From: Streptomyces echinoruber
GTDB taxonomy: Bacteria > Actinomycetota > Actinomycetes > Streptomycetales > Streptomycetaceae
Direction: 5' to 3'
DNA: 64,000 bases
NCBI RefSeq assembly: GCF_014651135.1
Contig: NZ_BMWH01000004.1
Span: 1-64,000 of the forward strand
The notes below the pieces were generated by a model. It searched no databases and was not told where the DNA came from. It worked only from the letters and a program-made list of their open reading frames with translations. Both the position numbers and the translations under genes were made by a program. Positions 8,682-16,329 of this stretch are shown here, in pieces (the first letter of the stretch is position 1; each line of letters begins with the position of its first letter).

Positions 8682-10058
8682 ATGCCCAGCACCAACGTCA
8701 AGGCTCCGCCCCAGCCGGACGCCGCCCTCTCCCACGGCCTGAAGCAGCGCCACCTGTCGATGATCGCGCTGGGCGGGGTCATCGGCGCCGGCCTGTTCGT
8801 CGGCTCCGGGGCGGGTATCGCCGCCGCCGGCCCGTCGATCGTCCTCGCCTACGCCCTCTCCGGTGTCCTGGTGATGCTGGTGATGCGGATGCTGGGCGAG
8901 ATGTCGGCCGCGTACCCGTCGTCGGGCTCCTTCTCCGCGCACGCCGAGCGGGCGATCGGCCCGTGGGCGGGCTTCACCGCGGGCTGGTCGTTCTGGGTGC
9001 TGCTGTGCACGGCGGTCGGCCTGGAGGGCATCGGCGCCGCGAAGATCGTCACCGGCTGGCTGCCGGGCACCCCCGAGTGGGTGTGGGTGGCGCTGTTCAT
9101 GGTGGTCTTCTGCGGCGCGAACCTGGCCGCGGTGCGCAACTTCGGCGAGTTCGAGTTCTGGTTCGCCGCGCTCAAGGTCGGGGCGATCACCCTGTTCCTG
9201 GTACTGGGCGTGCTGGCGGTCGCGGGCGTGCTGCCCGGCACCGACTCCCCCGGCACCAGCCACCTGACCGACTTCCTGCCCCACGGCGGCCAGGGCCTGG
9301 TCGTCGGGCTGCTCGCCTCCGTCTTCGCCTACGGCGGCCTGGAGACCGTCACCATCGCCGCGGCCGAGTCCGAGAACCCGGTGCAGGGCGTGGCGCGCGC
9401 GGTCCGCACGGCGATGTGGCGCATCGCCGTGTTCTACATCGGCTCCATGGCCGTCGTCGTCACCCTCGTGCCGTGGAACGCGCCCGAGGTCGTCACCCGC
9501 GGCCCGTACGTGGCCGCCCTGGACCGCCTCGGCATCCCCGGCGCCGGTCAGTTGATGAACGTCGTGGTCCTGGTGGCGCTGCTGAGCGCCATGAACGCCA
9601 ACATCTACGGCTCCTCGCGCATCGCGTACTCGCTCGTGGAGCGCGGGCACGGCCCGAAGGCACTGGGCCGGGTGTCCGGCGGGGTGCCGCGGCGCGCGGT
9701 GCTGGCCTCGTGCGTCTTCGGCTTCCTGTGCGTGGTGCTGAGCTACTGGCGGCCCGACGACGTCTTCCCCTGGCTGCTGAACATGATCGGCGCCGTCATC
9801 CTCGTCGTGTGGATCATCATCGCCGTCTCCCAGCTCCGCCTGCGCCGCCGCCTGGAGCGCGAGGCGCCCGAGCGGCTGACGGTGCGGATGCGGGCGTACC
9901 CGTACCTCACCTGGGTGGCGCTGGCCGGCATGGCGGGCGTCCTGGTCCTCATGGCGCGGCAGCCGGAGACGCGGGTGCAGCTCTACTCGACCGGCGGGAT
10001 GACGCTGGTCCTGGCGGCGGCCGGCCTCCTGTGGCAGCGGGCGCGCGGCAGGAGCTGA
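8682..10058 (+). CDS. APC-family amino acid permease, paralogue of the permease at 5227
   Basis: 458 residues from ATG 8682; a GTG 42 bases upstream is in frame but adds non-conserved sequence. Segment 1 reads RHLSMIALGGVIGAGLFVGS, nearly identical to the first permease, and EMSAAYPSSGSFSAHAERAIGPWAGF, FGEFEFWFAALKVG and ERGHGPKALGRV follow in the same order. About twelve transmembrane segments; the C-terminal tail is shorter than in the first copy. It lacks an obvious ribosome site. The pair probably arose by duplication and now flanks bioY and a dead oxidoreductase. A proton-coupled amino acid importer is the family role; the substrate is unknown. Confidence 0.9.
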   Translation: MPSTNVKAPPQPDAALSHGLKQRHLSMIALGGVIGAGLFVGSGAGIAAAGPSIVLAYALSGVLVMLVMRMLGEMSAAYPSSGSFSAHAERAIGPWAGFTAGWSFWVLLCTAVGLEGIGAAKIVTGWLPGTPEWVWVALFMVVFCGANLAAVRNFGEFEFWFAALKVGAITLFLVLGVLAVAGVLPGTDSPGTSHLTDFLPHGGQGLVVGLLASVFAYGGLETVTIAAAESENPVQGVARAVRTAMWRIAVFYIGSMAVVVTLVPWNAPEVVTRGPYVAALDRLGIPGAGQLMNVVVLVALLSAMNANIYGSSRIAYSLVERGHGPKALGRVSGGVPRRAVLASCVFGFLCVVLSYWRPDDVFPWLLNMIGAVILVVWIIIAVSQLRLRRRLEREAPERLTVRMRAYPYLTWVALAGMAGVLVLMARQPETRVQLYSTGGMTLVLAAAGLLWQRARGRS

Positions 10059-10069
10059 CCCCGGCCGGC

Positions 10070-10115
10070 ACGCGAAGGGCCTCCGCGCACATCGGTGCGC
10101 GGAGGCCCTTCGCGT
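10070..10115 (+). terminator. Long perfect hairpin terminator after the second permease
   Basis: A 21-bp left arm (10070-10090) pairs perfectly with 10095-10115 around a four-base loop ATCG, followed by TTTCC. It starts 11 bases after the permease stop. Confidence 0.9.
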
Positions 10116-10166
10116 TTCCGTCGTGCGACTGTTGCCCCCGACGAGCCGCATGCTGATAACTTGCAC

Positions 10167-10183
10167 CTGCAAGTCAGTTGCAA
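10167..10183 (+). promoter_or_regulatory. Nur-like nickel-responsive operator upstream of sodF
   Basis: CTGCAA-GTCAG-TTGCAA matches the Nur (Fur-family nickel regulator) consensus TTGCAA-N5-TTGCAA in eleven of twelve positions; an additional TTGCA lies just upstream (10161-10165). In S. coelicolor Nur with nickel represses the iron superoxide dismutase gene sodF from such a site. Here the site sits 23 bases before the sodF start, where it could block transcription. Confidence 0.75.
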
Positions 10184-10205
10184 TAAGAGGCCCGAGGGGA
10201 CCCGC

Positions 10206-10847
10206 ATGCCCGTCTACACGCTGCCCGACCTGCCGTACGACTACGCCGCGCTGGCTCCCGTGATCAGCCCCGAGATCATCGAGCTGCACCACGACAAGCA
10301 CCACGCGGCGTACGTCAAGGGCGCCAACGACACGCTGGAGCAACTGGCCGAGGCGCGGGACAAGGAGCAGTGGGGGGCCATCAACGGCCTGGAGAAGGAC
10401 CTCGCCTTCCACCTCTCCGGCCACATCCTGCACTCCATCTACTGGACCAACATGTCCGGCGACGGCGGCGGCGAGCCGGACGAGAAGGACAGGGTCGGCG
10501 AGCTCGCCGAGGCCATCCGGGAGTCGTTCGGCTCCTTCGCCGCCTTCAAGGCGCAGTTGTCCAGGGCCGCCGCCACCACTCAGGGCTCCGGCTGGGGCGT
10601 CCTGGCGTACGAGCCGCTCAGCGGGCGCCTGATCGTCGAGCAGGTCTACGACCACCAGGGCAACGTCGGCCAGGGCTCGACGCCGATCCTGGTCTTCGAC
10701 GCCTGGGAGCACGCCTTCTACCTGCAGTACCGGAACCAGAAGGCCGACTTCGTCGAGGCGATGTGGCAGGTCGTCAACTGGCAGGACGTGGCCCGGCGTT
10801 ACGAGGACGCCACGTCCCGCGGCAACGCGCTGCTGCTCGCGCCGTAA
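10206..10847 (+). CDS. sodF: Iron (Fe/Mn-family) superoxide dismutase
   Basis: 213 residues, cytoplasmic, converting superoxide to peroxide and oxygen. Metal ligands are identifiable: His28 (ELHHDKHH), His76 (LHSIYW), Asp165 and His169 ([11 protein letters not shown]). The length and [17 protein letters not shown] start are typical of Streptomyces SodF. The start ATG at 10206 has GAGGGGA upstream. The Nur-like operator at 10167-10183 implies expression when nickel is scarce, the reverse of the nickel enzyme SodN. Transcription converges on the histidine phosphatase gene through a shared hairpin at 10913. No active-site residue is missing. Confidence 0.95.
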   Translation: MPVYTLPDLPYDYAALAPVISPEIIELHHDKHHAAYVKGANDTLEQLAEARDKEQWGAINGLEKDLAFHLSGHILHSIYWTNMSGDGGGEPDEKDRVGELAEAIRESFGSFAAFKAQLSRAAATTQGSGWGVLAYEPLSGRLIVEQVYDHQGNVGQGSTPILVFDAWEHAFYLQYRNQKADFVEAMWQVVNWQDVARRYEDATSRGNALLLAP

Positions 10848-10912
10848 CGGCGCCCCCGCCCGTCCTGCCTCGTGATCGTCTTCTCACCCGTCACGCGGGC
10901 AGGGCCGCAGGG

Positions 10913-10956
10913 AGCGGGGCGGTCCCGCGCGGACGGATGCGCGGGACCGCCCCGCT
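10913..10956. terminator. Shared convergent terminator between sodF and the histidine phosphatase gene
   Basis: AGCGGGGCGGTCCCGCGC at 10913-10930 is complementary to GCGCGGGACCGCCCCGCT at 10939-10956, giving an 18-bp perfect stem with an 8-base loop. The right edge touches the stop codon of the minus-strand gene. Confidence 0.85.
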
Positions 10957-11600
10957 CACGTACCGGGCACGTCGAGGGGCACGCCGGGGAACACGCCGAC
11001 GGGCACGTTGAGGGAGAGCAGGGACGCGGTGTCCCCGTCGAGGCGCAGTTCGGTGAGGTCCGCGTTGCGCAGGCGCGGGAAGACGCGGCGGTAGTCGCCG
11101 AGCGGGATCGACAGCAGCCGGCACAGCACCAGGCGCAGCAGGGTGTTGTGCGCGACGACCAGAACCCGTGCGCCGGGGTGCGCGCCGGCGACGCGGCGCA
11201 GGGCGGCCGCCCCGCGCTCGGCGGCGGCCCGGGGATCCTCCGCGCCGGGGAAGGGATGCGCCACCGGATCGGCCCGGAACGCCGCCGCCCGCTCCGGCTC
11301 CTCGGCCGCGAACTCGGCCAGCGTCCGCCCCTCCACCACCCCGAAGTCGCACTCCCGCAGGTCCGGTTCGCGCCGCGGGACGAGCCCGAGGGCCCGGCAG
11401 GCCGGCTCGGCGGTCGCCACGGCCCGGGACAGCGGGGACGTCCAGACCGCGGCCACGGGGTGGGCGGCCGCCCACCGCCCCAGCGCCTCGGCCTGGGCCC
11501 GCCCGGTGCCGGTGAGCGCGACGTCGCTGACTCCGGCGTAGCGGTTCTCGGCGTGCCAGATGGTCTGCCCGTGCCGGGCGAGGAACAAGGTGGTGGCCAT
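10956..11600 (-). CDS. Histidine phosphatase (phosphoglycerate mutase-like) family protein
   Basis: 214 residues from ATG 11600. The catalytic RHG motif occurs at once (LARHGQTIWHAENRY, residues 7-21); the second conserved arginine is in SPLSRAVATAEPA and the second catalytic histidine in VLVVAHNTLLRLVL near 155. The family includes cofactor-dependent phosphoglycerate mutases and many small-molecule phosphatases; the short length and E-C-D-F-G-V-V-E-G motif point to a broad phosphatase (CobC/PhoE-like), not glycolytic mutase. It follows the FGGY kinase gene on the same strand 112 bp downstream, separated by a tandem-repeat array. Substrate unknown. Confidence 0.88.
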   Translation of the reverse strand: MATTLFLARHGQTIWHAENRYAGVSDVALTGTGRAQAEALGRWAAAHPVAAVWTSPLSRAVATAEPACRALGLVPRREPDLRECDFGVVEGRTLAEFAAEEPERAAAFRADPVAHPFPGAEDPRAAAERGAAALRRVAGAHPGARVLVVAHNTLLRLVLCRLLSIPLGDYRRVFPRLRNADLTELRLDGDTASLLSLNVPVGVFPGVPLDVPGT

Positions 11601-11621
11601 GGACGGCAGTATCCCCACCTG

Positions 11622-11708
11622 AGCCGGACCGGACCGGGCCGGGCCGGACCGTGCCGGACCAGGCCGGGCCGGACCGTGCCGGACCAGGCCGTGCCGGACC
11701 AGGCCGGG
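11622..11708. repeat. Degenerate tandem repeats of GCCGGACCRKGCCG type
   Basis: GCCGGACC followed by short G/T variants recurs seven or so times between the start of the histidine phosphatase gene and the stop of the FGGY kinase gene. It fills almost the whole intergenic space, leaving little room for a conventional promoter for the phosphatase. Confidence 0.8.
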
Positions 11709-11712
11709 CGTT

Positions 11713-13155
11713 CTATCCACCCGCCCGGCGCAGGGCGTGCCGCGCGAGCGCCTCCGGCAGCCAGCCGCGCCCCCGCAGCTCACGCACGAGGCGGGCGTAC
11801 GGCTCCAGGAACCGGGCGCTGTGCCCGGACCGCGGCTCGACGACCGTGCGGAGGCGCACCATGGCGCCGGCCGCCTCCGCCAGGGTCGGCGCCGCTCCCG
11901 TCGCGTACGCCGCCAGCACCGCCATGCCCAGCGCCGCCTCCGTCCGCTCGGGGACGCGGGCGGGGCGGCCGAGGACGTCGGCGCGCAGCTGGTTCCAGTA
12001 GGCGCTGCGGGCGCCGCCGCCGGTGAAGGTGAGGGGCCCGTCGAGGGGGGCGCCGAGGAGGTCGAGGCAGTCCAGGCAGAGGCGCTCGGCGAAGGCGACG
12101 CCCTGCAGCAGCGCGGCCCACTCCTCGGCGTCCCCGGCGGGCTCGCCGAGCAGGAACGCGGTGGCGTCCGGCGCCAGGAACGGGAAGCGCTCGCCCCGCG
12201 ACACCAGCGGATAGGCCAGCGCCCCGGACGGCTCGTACGCCGCCGCCCGCCGGTCCATCTCCCCCGGGTCGGCGTCCGGGAACCGGGCGGCCAGCGCCCC
12301 CGCGCCCACCCCCGACGCGCCGCCCGGCAGCCACCTGCCGTCCGGCGCGCGGTGGTGGTAGAGCACGCCGGACGCATCCCGCACGGGCTCGCGGGCGACG
12401 CCCTTGAGGACCAGCGTGGTGCCCAGCACCGAGTTCCAGGCGCCCTCGGTGAGCGTGCCGGAGGCGAGCTGCGCGGCGCAGCCGTCGGTCATCCCGGCGA
12501 CGACGGGCGTGCCGGCGGGGACGCCGGTGGCCTCGGCGGCGGCCGGGCAGACCTCCCCGAGCCGCGTGCCGGGGCGCACCACCTCGGGCAGCGCGTGCTC
12601 CGGCACGCCCAGCGCGTCGGGCCACGCCTCGCGCTCCACGTCGTAGGCGGTCTTCAGGGCGTGGCTGGAGTCGGCCGGCACCCGGCGGCCCACCAGCCGG
12701 GCGGTGATCACGTCCGGCTGGTGGGTGATCCGGCCCTCCCCGTACGCCCGGTACGCCCGCAGCAGCCACCGCGCCTTCGGCAGCGCCCAGGTGTCCTGCA
12801 CCGCGAGCCCGGCCGCCCGCGCCCGCGCCGCCTCACCGGCCGCGCGGGCGTCGTCGTACATGAGCGCCGGGGTGAGCGGCCGGCCGGCGCGGTCGGTCAG
12901 CAGCACGGTCCCCGAGGTGCCGCACACCGCCAGTCCCCCGATGCGCGCCCGCACCCCCCGCACGGCCGTCCGGGCCGCCGCGCACACCGCCGTCCACCAC
13001 TCCCGCGGGTCCTGCTCGTGCCGCTCCCCCGCGCGCCGCCCGGCCAGCGGGGCCGAGCCGGCGCCGAGCACCGTGCCGTCCGCGGTGACCAGCAGCGCAC
13101 GCGCGCCCTGCGTGCCGAGGTCGATTCCCAGCCACGCCTCACCCTCATCGGCCAT
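11713..13155 (-). CDS. FGGY-family carbohydrate kinase (xylulokinase-like)
   Basis: 480 residues from ATG 13155 behind GAGGAAGGG. The N-terminal ATPase fold signature LGIDLGTQGARALLV is at residues 9-23. The sugar-binding lid includes EQDPREWW, MYDDARAAGEA and GMTDGCAAQLASG; the C-terminal phosphate motif FTGGGARSAYWNQLRADVLG is the FGGY signature 2 region. The enzyme phosphorylates a sugar or polyol with ATP; similarity to xylulose kinases is general and the substrate is not defined. It is divergent (87 bp) from a D-2-hydroxyacid dehydrogenase gene followed by a second FGGY kinase, suggesting one catabolic locus, but no transporter or regulator is linked. Confidence 0.88.
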   Translation of the reverse strand: MADEGEAWLGIDLGTQGARALLVTADGTVLGAGSAPLAGRRAGERHEQDPREWWTAVCAAARTAVRGVRARIGGLAVCGTSGTVLLTDRAGRPLTPALMYDDARAAGEAARARAAGLAVQDTWALPKARWLLRAYRAYGEGRITHQPDVITARLVGRRVPADSSHALKTAYDVEREAWPDALGVPEHALPEVVRPGTRLGEVCPAAAEATGVPAGTPVVAGMTDGCAAQLASGTLTEGAWNSVLGTTLVLKGVAREPVRDASGVLYHHRAPDGRWLPGGASGVGAGALAARFPDADPGEMDRRAAAYEPSGALAYPLVSRGERFPFLAPDATAFLLGEPAGDAEEWAALLQGVAFAERLCLDCLDLLGAPLDGPLTFTGGGARSAYWNQLRADVLGRPARVPERTEAALGMAVLAAYATGAAPTLAEAAGAMVRLRTVVEPRSGHSARFLEPYARLVRELRGRGWLPEALARHALRRAGG

Positions 13156-13242
13156 TCGGGCCCTTCCTCTCCCACGCGGTGTGCACGAGCGGTTACGCGG
13201 AACGCCGGCAGAGCACATCATGTCCGTGAAACGGAGGTGCCC

Positions 13243-14277
13243 ATGAGCGAACCCGTGCGGGTGGTGGCCGCCGGCGACCACTTCGTCCTGCCGGGCCTGA
13301 TCGCGCAGGCGGTCGGCAAGGAACTCTCCGACGAACGCCCCCACGAAACCCGCGAGGTGATGCTCGGCTGGCCGCTGGAGCCGTTCGGCCCGGTCGCCGA
13401 GGTGGCGGAGGCGAGCGACGCCGAGGACGAACTGATCGAGGCACTGGCGGGGGCGCAGGTGCTGGTCACCCAGATGGGCCCGGTCACCGAACGTGTCCTG
13501 GACGCCTGCCCCGGCCTGAAGCTCGTCGTCGTCTGCCGGGGCGGCCCGGTCAACGTCAACCTCGACGCCGCCAAGCGGCGCGACGTCCGCGTCTGCTACG
13601 CGCCCGGCCGCAACGCCGCCGCCACCGCCGAGTTCACCCTCGGCCTGATGCTGGCCGTGCTGCGCCGCATCCCCCAGGCCCACGAGCTCCTCGCCCGGCG
13701 GCGCGGCTGGGAGGGCGCCGCGTACTACACCTACGAGCACAGCGGAGTGGAGCTGGAGGACCTGCCCGTCGGACTGGTCGGCCACGGCGCGGTCGGCAGC
13801 CGGGTGGCGCGGGTGCTGTGCGCGTTCGGGGCGCAGGTGATGGTGTACGACCCGTACGTGCGCGGCGAGGTGCACGGACTGCGCCTGGGCTCGCTCGACG
13901 AGCTGCTGCGCCGCTCCCGCGTCGTCACCCTGCACGCCCGGCTGACCGCGCAGACCCGGGGCCTGATCGGGGCGCGCGAGCTGGCGCTGCTGCCGCAGGG
14001 CGCGGTGCTGGTGAACGCGGCGCGCGGAGCGCTGGTGGACGAGGCCGCGCTGTGCGCCGCGCTGGGAAGCGGGCACCTGGCGGGGGCCGCGCTCGACACC
14101 TACGCGCACGAGCCGCCGCCGCCCGACTCGCCGCTGTTCGCCCACGCCGACCGGCTGGTCCTCACCCCGCACCTGGGCGGCGCCAGCCGCGCGGTCGCCG
14201 AGAAGGCGGCCCGTATCGCGGCCGAGGAGGTGGGCCGCTGGGTGCGCGGCGAGCCGCTCGCGCACTGCCTGACCTGA
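13243..14277 (+). CDS. D-isomer-specific 2-hydroxyacid dehydrogenase
   Basis: 344 residues starting at ATG 13243 with ACGGAGG upstream. The Rossmann motif is GLVGHGAVGSRVAR (about 176-189), and the catalytic triad is visible: Arg261 (NAARGALVD), Glu290 (TYAHEPPP) and His310 (TPHLGG). It reduces a 2-oxo acid or oxidises a D-2-hydroxy acid with NAD(P). N-terminal region VVVCRGGPVNVNLDAAKRR places it with the SerA-like/erythronate-like members often found in sugar catabolic loci. It is followed after 39 bp by an FGGY kinase and faces another across 87 bp; the three genes likely handle one sugar or polyol and its acid. Substrate not assignable. Confidence 0.88.
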   Translation: MSEPVRVVAAGDHFVLPGLIAQAVGKELSDERPHETREVMLGWPLEPFGPVAEVAEASDAEDELIEALAGAQVLVTQMGPVTERVLDACPGLKLVVVCRGGPVNVNLDAAKRRDVRVCYAPGRNAAATAEFTLGLMLAVLRRIPQAHELLARRRGWEGAAYYTYEHSGVELEDLPVGLVGHGAVGSRVARVLCAFGAQVMVYDPYVRGEVHGLRLGSLDELLRRSRVVTLHARLTAQTRGLIGARELALLPQGAVLVNAARGALVDEAALCAALGSGHLAGAALDTYAHEPPPPDSPLFAHADRLVLTPHLGGASRAVAEKAARIAAEEVGRWVRGEPLAHCLT

Positions 14278-14316
14278 GCCCCGGGCCCGGGACGGGCCCC
14301 GAGCCGGAGGAGCCGC

Positions 14317-15738
14317 ATGTACGTCGGGATCGATGTGGGCACGTCCGTGGTGAAGGCCGCCGCGTTCGACGTCGGCGGGCGGCAGCTCGCCGTCGAGGCC
14401 CGCCCGGTGGGCCTCGCCCTGGACGGCGGGCGGGCCGAGCAGGACATGGACGAGGTGTACGGCGCGGTCGTCGCCGTGCTCGACGCGCTCACCGCGCGCG
14501 TGCCGGAGCCGGTGGAGCTGGCCGGGCTGACCGGGCAGGGCGACGGGGTGTGGCTGGTCGACGCGGCCGGGCGGCCGGTGCGGCGGGCGCTGTCCTGGAT
14601 GGACGGCCGGGCGCACGCGCTGGTCGGCCAGTGGCTGGCGGACGGCACCTTCGAGGCGGTGTTCCGGCGCACCGGCAGCGCCCTGTTCCCCGGCTGCCCG
14701 GGGCCGCTGCTGGCCTGGCTCGACCGGCACGAGCCGGCCGCGCTCGACGCCGCGGCGAGTGCCCTGTACTGCAAGGACATGGTGTTCCAGCGGCTGACGG
14801 GGGTGCGGGCGACGGACGTGTCGGACGCGTCGATGCCGTTCCTCGACCCGCGCACCCGCACGTACGACAACCGGGTCGTGGAGCTCCTCGGCCTCACCCA
14901 CCGCCGCCGCCTGCTGCCGCCGGTCAGCGACCCGGCGGCGGTGGCGAAGACCCGCGGCGAGGGCCTGCCCGCCGGGACGCCGATCGCCGACGGCCCCTAC
15001 GACCTGCCCGCCTGCGCGCTGGGCGCCGGGGTCACCGCGCCCGGCGACGGGCTGCTGATCGTCGGCACCTGCCTGGCGAGCCTGGTCGCCACCACCGAGC
15101 TGGACCTCACCGGGGAGCCGGCCGGGCTGTACATCTCCACCGACCGCCCCGGCCACTGGCTGCGCGCCATGCCCGCGATGGTCGGCACGGCCGCGCTGGA
15201 CTGGGTGCTCAAAACGACGGGCGTGCCCCTCGCGGACGTCGACGGGCTGCTGGCCCAAACGCCGCCCGGCGCGCACGGGGTGCGCGTCCTGCCGTACTTC
15301 GCGTCCTCCGGGGAGCGCGCCCCGTTCGTGGAGCCGCGGCTGCGCGCCGAGCTGACCGGCGTGTCCCTGGAGACGACCCCCGCCGACCTGGTCCGCGCCA
15401 CCTGCGAGGGCATCGGCCACGCCGCCCGGCACTGCCTGCGGGCCGCGGGCCTGACCGGCTCCCTCGCGGTGTGCGGCGGCGGCACCCGCAGCCCCGCCTG
15501 GATGCGCCTGCTCGCCGACGTCCTCGGCCGCCCGCTGCGCATCGTCGAGGGCGAGGTCGGCGCGCGCGGCGCGGTCCTGGCGGCGGCCGGCCGGCACGGC
15601 GTGGACCTCGACGCGGCCGCCTGGACCCGGCCGGCGGCGATCGTCGAGCCGGACCCGGCGCGGGCGGCGTACTACGCCGGGGAACACGAGGAACACCTGC
15701 GGCGGCTGGGGGAGGCGCGGGAGCGGGTGCGGGGGTGA
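14317..15738 (+). CDS. FGGY-family carbohydrate kinase (erythritol/L-xylulose kinase-like)
   Basis: 473 residues from ATG 14317 behind GCCGGAGGAG. It opens MYVGIDVGTSVVKAAAFDV, the phosphate-1 loop. GLTGQGDGVWLVDAAGRPVR and SWMDGRA resemble the polyol (EryA/LyxK) branch more than xylulokinase, and AVCGGGTRSPAWMRLLADVL is the C-terminal FGGY signature. The family transfers phosphate from ATP to a sugar or polyol. It forms an operon with the upstream dehydrogenase. Having two distinct FGGY kinases around one dehydrogenase suggests one acts on the starting polyol and one on an oxidised product, but that is inference. The region beyond the stop is filled with two minisatellites. Confidence 0.85.
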   Translation: MYVGIDVGTSVVKAAAFDVGGRQLAVEARPVGLALDGGRAEQDMDEVYGAVVAVLDALTARVPEPVELAGLTGQGDGVWLVDAAGRPVRRALSWMDGRAHALVGQWLADGTFEAVFRRTGSALFPGCPGPLLAWLDRHEPAALDAAASALYCKDMVFQRLTGVRATDVSDASMPFLDPRTRTYDNRVVELLGLTHRRRLLPPVSDPAAVAKTRGEGLPAGTPIADGPYDLPACALGAGVTAPGDGLLIVGTCLASLVATTELDLTGEPAGLYISTDRPGHWLRAMPAMVGTAALDWVLKTTGVPLADVDGLLAQTPPGAHGVRVLPYFASSGERAPFVEPRLRAELTGVSLETTPADLVRATCEGIGHAARHCLRAAGLTGSLAVCGGGTRSPAWMRLLADVLGRPLRIVEGEVGARGAVLAAAGRHGVDLDAAAWTRPAAIVEPDPARAAYYAGEHEEHLRRLGEARERVRG

Positions 15739-15808
15739 ACCGCGGGCGGGCGCGGGCGGGTCCCCGGCGGGCGACGCGGCGGGACCGATTCCGGGCTGCC
15801 GCCCGCCC

Positions 15809-15927
15809 ACCGCCGGCGCCTACGCTGCCCACACACCGCCGGTGCCCACGCTGCCCACCACGCCGCCGGTGCCCACGCTGCCCACCACGCCGCCGGCGCC
15901 TACGCTGTTCCCACACCGCCGGCGCCC
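15809..15927. repeat. Tandem repeats of about 27 bp (CGCCGCCGGTGCCCACGCTG core)
   Basis: Four to five copies with periods 26-27 bp; the copies in 15836-15888 are almost identical and the outer ones are degenerate. With the 13-bp array that follows it fills the 329-bp gap between the FGGY kinase and the small zinc-ribbon gene. Confidence 0.8.
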
Positions 15928-15964
15928 GCACCGGCCGGGTCGCGGCGCGGCCCGCGCGGCCACC

Positions 15965-16055
15965 GCGGTCCGTCCACGCGGTCCGTCCACGCGGTCCGTC
16001 CACGCGGTCCGTCCACGCGGTCCGTCCACGCGGTCCGTCCACGCGGTCCGTCCAC
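15965..16055. repeat. Seven perfect 13-bp tandem repeats, unit GCGGTCCGTCCAC
   Basis: Seven contiguous identical copies occupy exactly 91 bp and end one base before the GAGGAGG ribosome site of the next gene (start 16068). A 13-bp period is not a codon multiple, and the array is untranslated leader or promoter for that gene. Perfect identity implies recent expansion. Confidence 0.95.
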
Positions 16056-16067
16056 GAGGAGGCGCTC

Positions 16068-16295
16068 ATGGCGCACGTACGGTGTCCGAGTCCCACCTGC
16101 CACGACACGTTGCAGGACTTCCGGGACCTGCGGGGCGAGGCGGAGATCGCCGCGGCCGAGGCGGCCCTGCGCCCGGTGCTGGGGGACGCGTTCTTCGCCC
16201 CGACGGCGTACCACCGCTGCCAGGGCGACGGCTGCCGCCGGGTGCAGAAGAAGACCAACTGGCGCGTCGGCGCCTACCTGCCGCCGGAGTTCTGA
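16068..16295 (+). CDS. Small conserved protein with two CX4C pairs (possible zinc binding)
   Basis: 75 residues from ATG 16068 behind GAGGAGG. Cysteines are spaced as C-P-S-P-T-C near the N-terminus and C-Q-G-D-G-C near residue 53, with His residues in CHDT and YHRC, so one zinc site is plausible. The rest is a short acidic helix (GEAEIAAAEAALRPVLGD) and a basic segment RRVQKKTNWR. I recognise no characterised family. It converges on the DsbA-like gene. The very good ribosome site and codon pattern support a real gene despite the repeat array upstream. Confidence 0.75.
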   Translation: MAHVRCPSPTCHDTLQDFRDLRGEAEIAAAEAALRPVLGDAFFAPTAYHRCQGDGCRRVQKKTNWRVGAYLPPEF

Positions 16296-16329
16296 CGGCG
16301 CCCCCGCCGGCGGGTGCCGCCCGCGCGTC

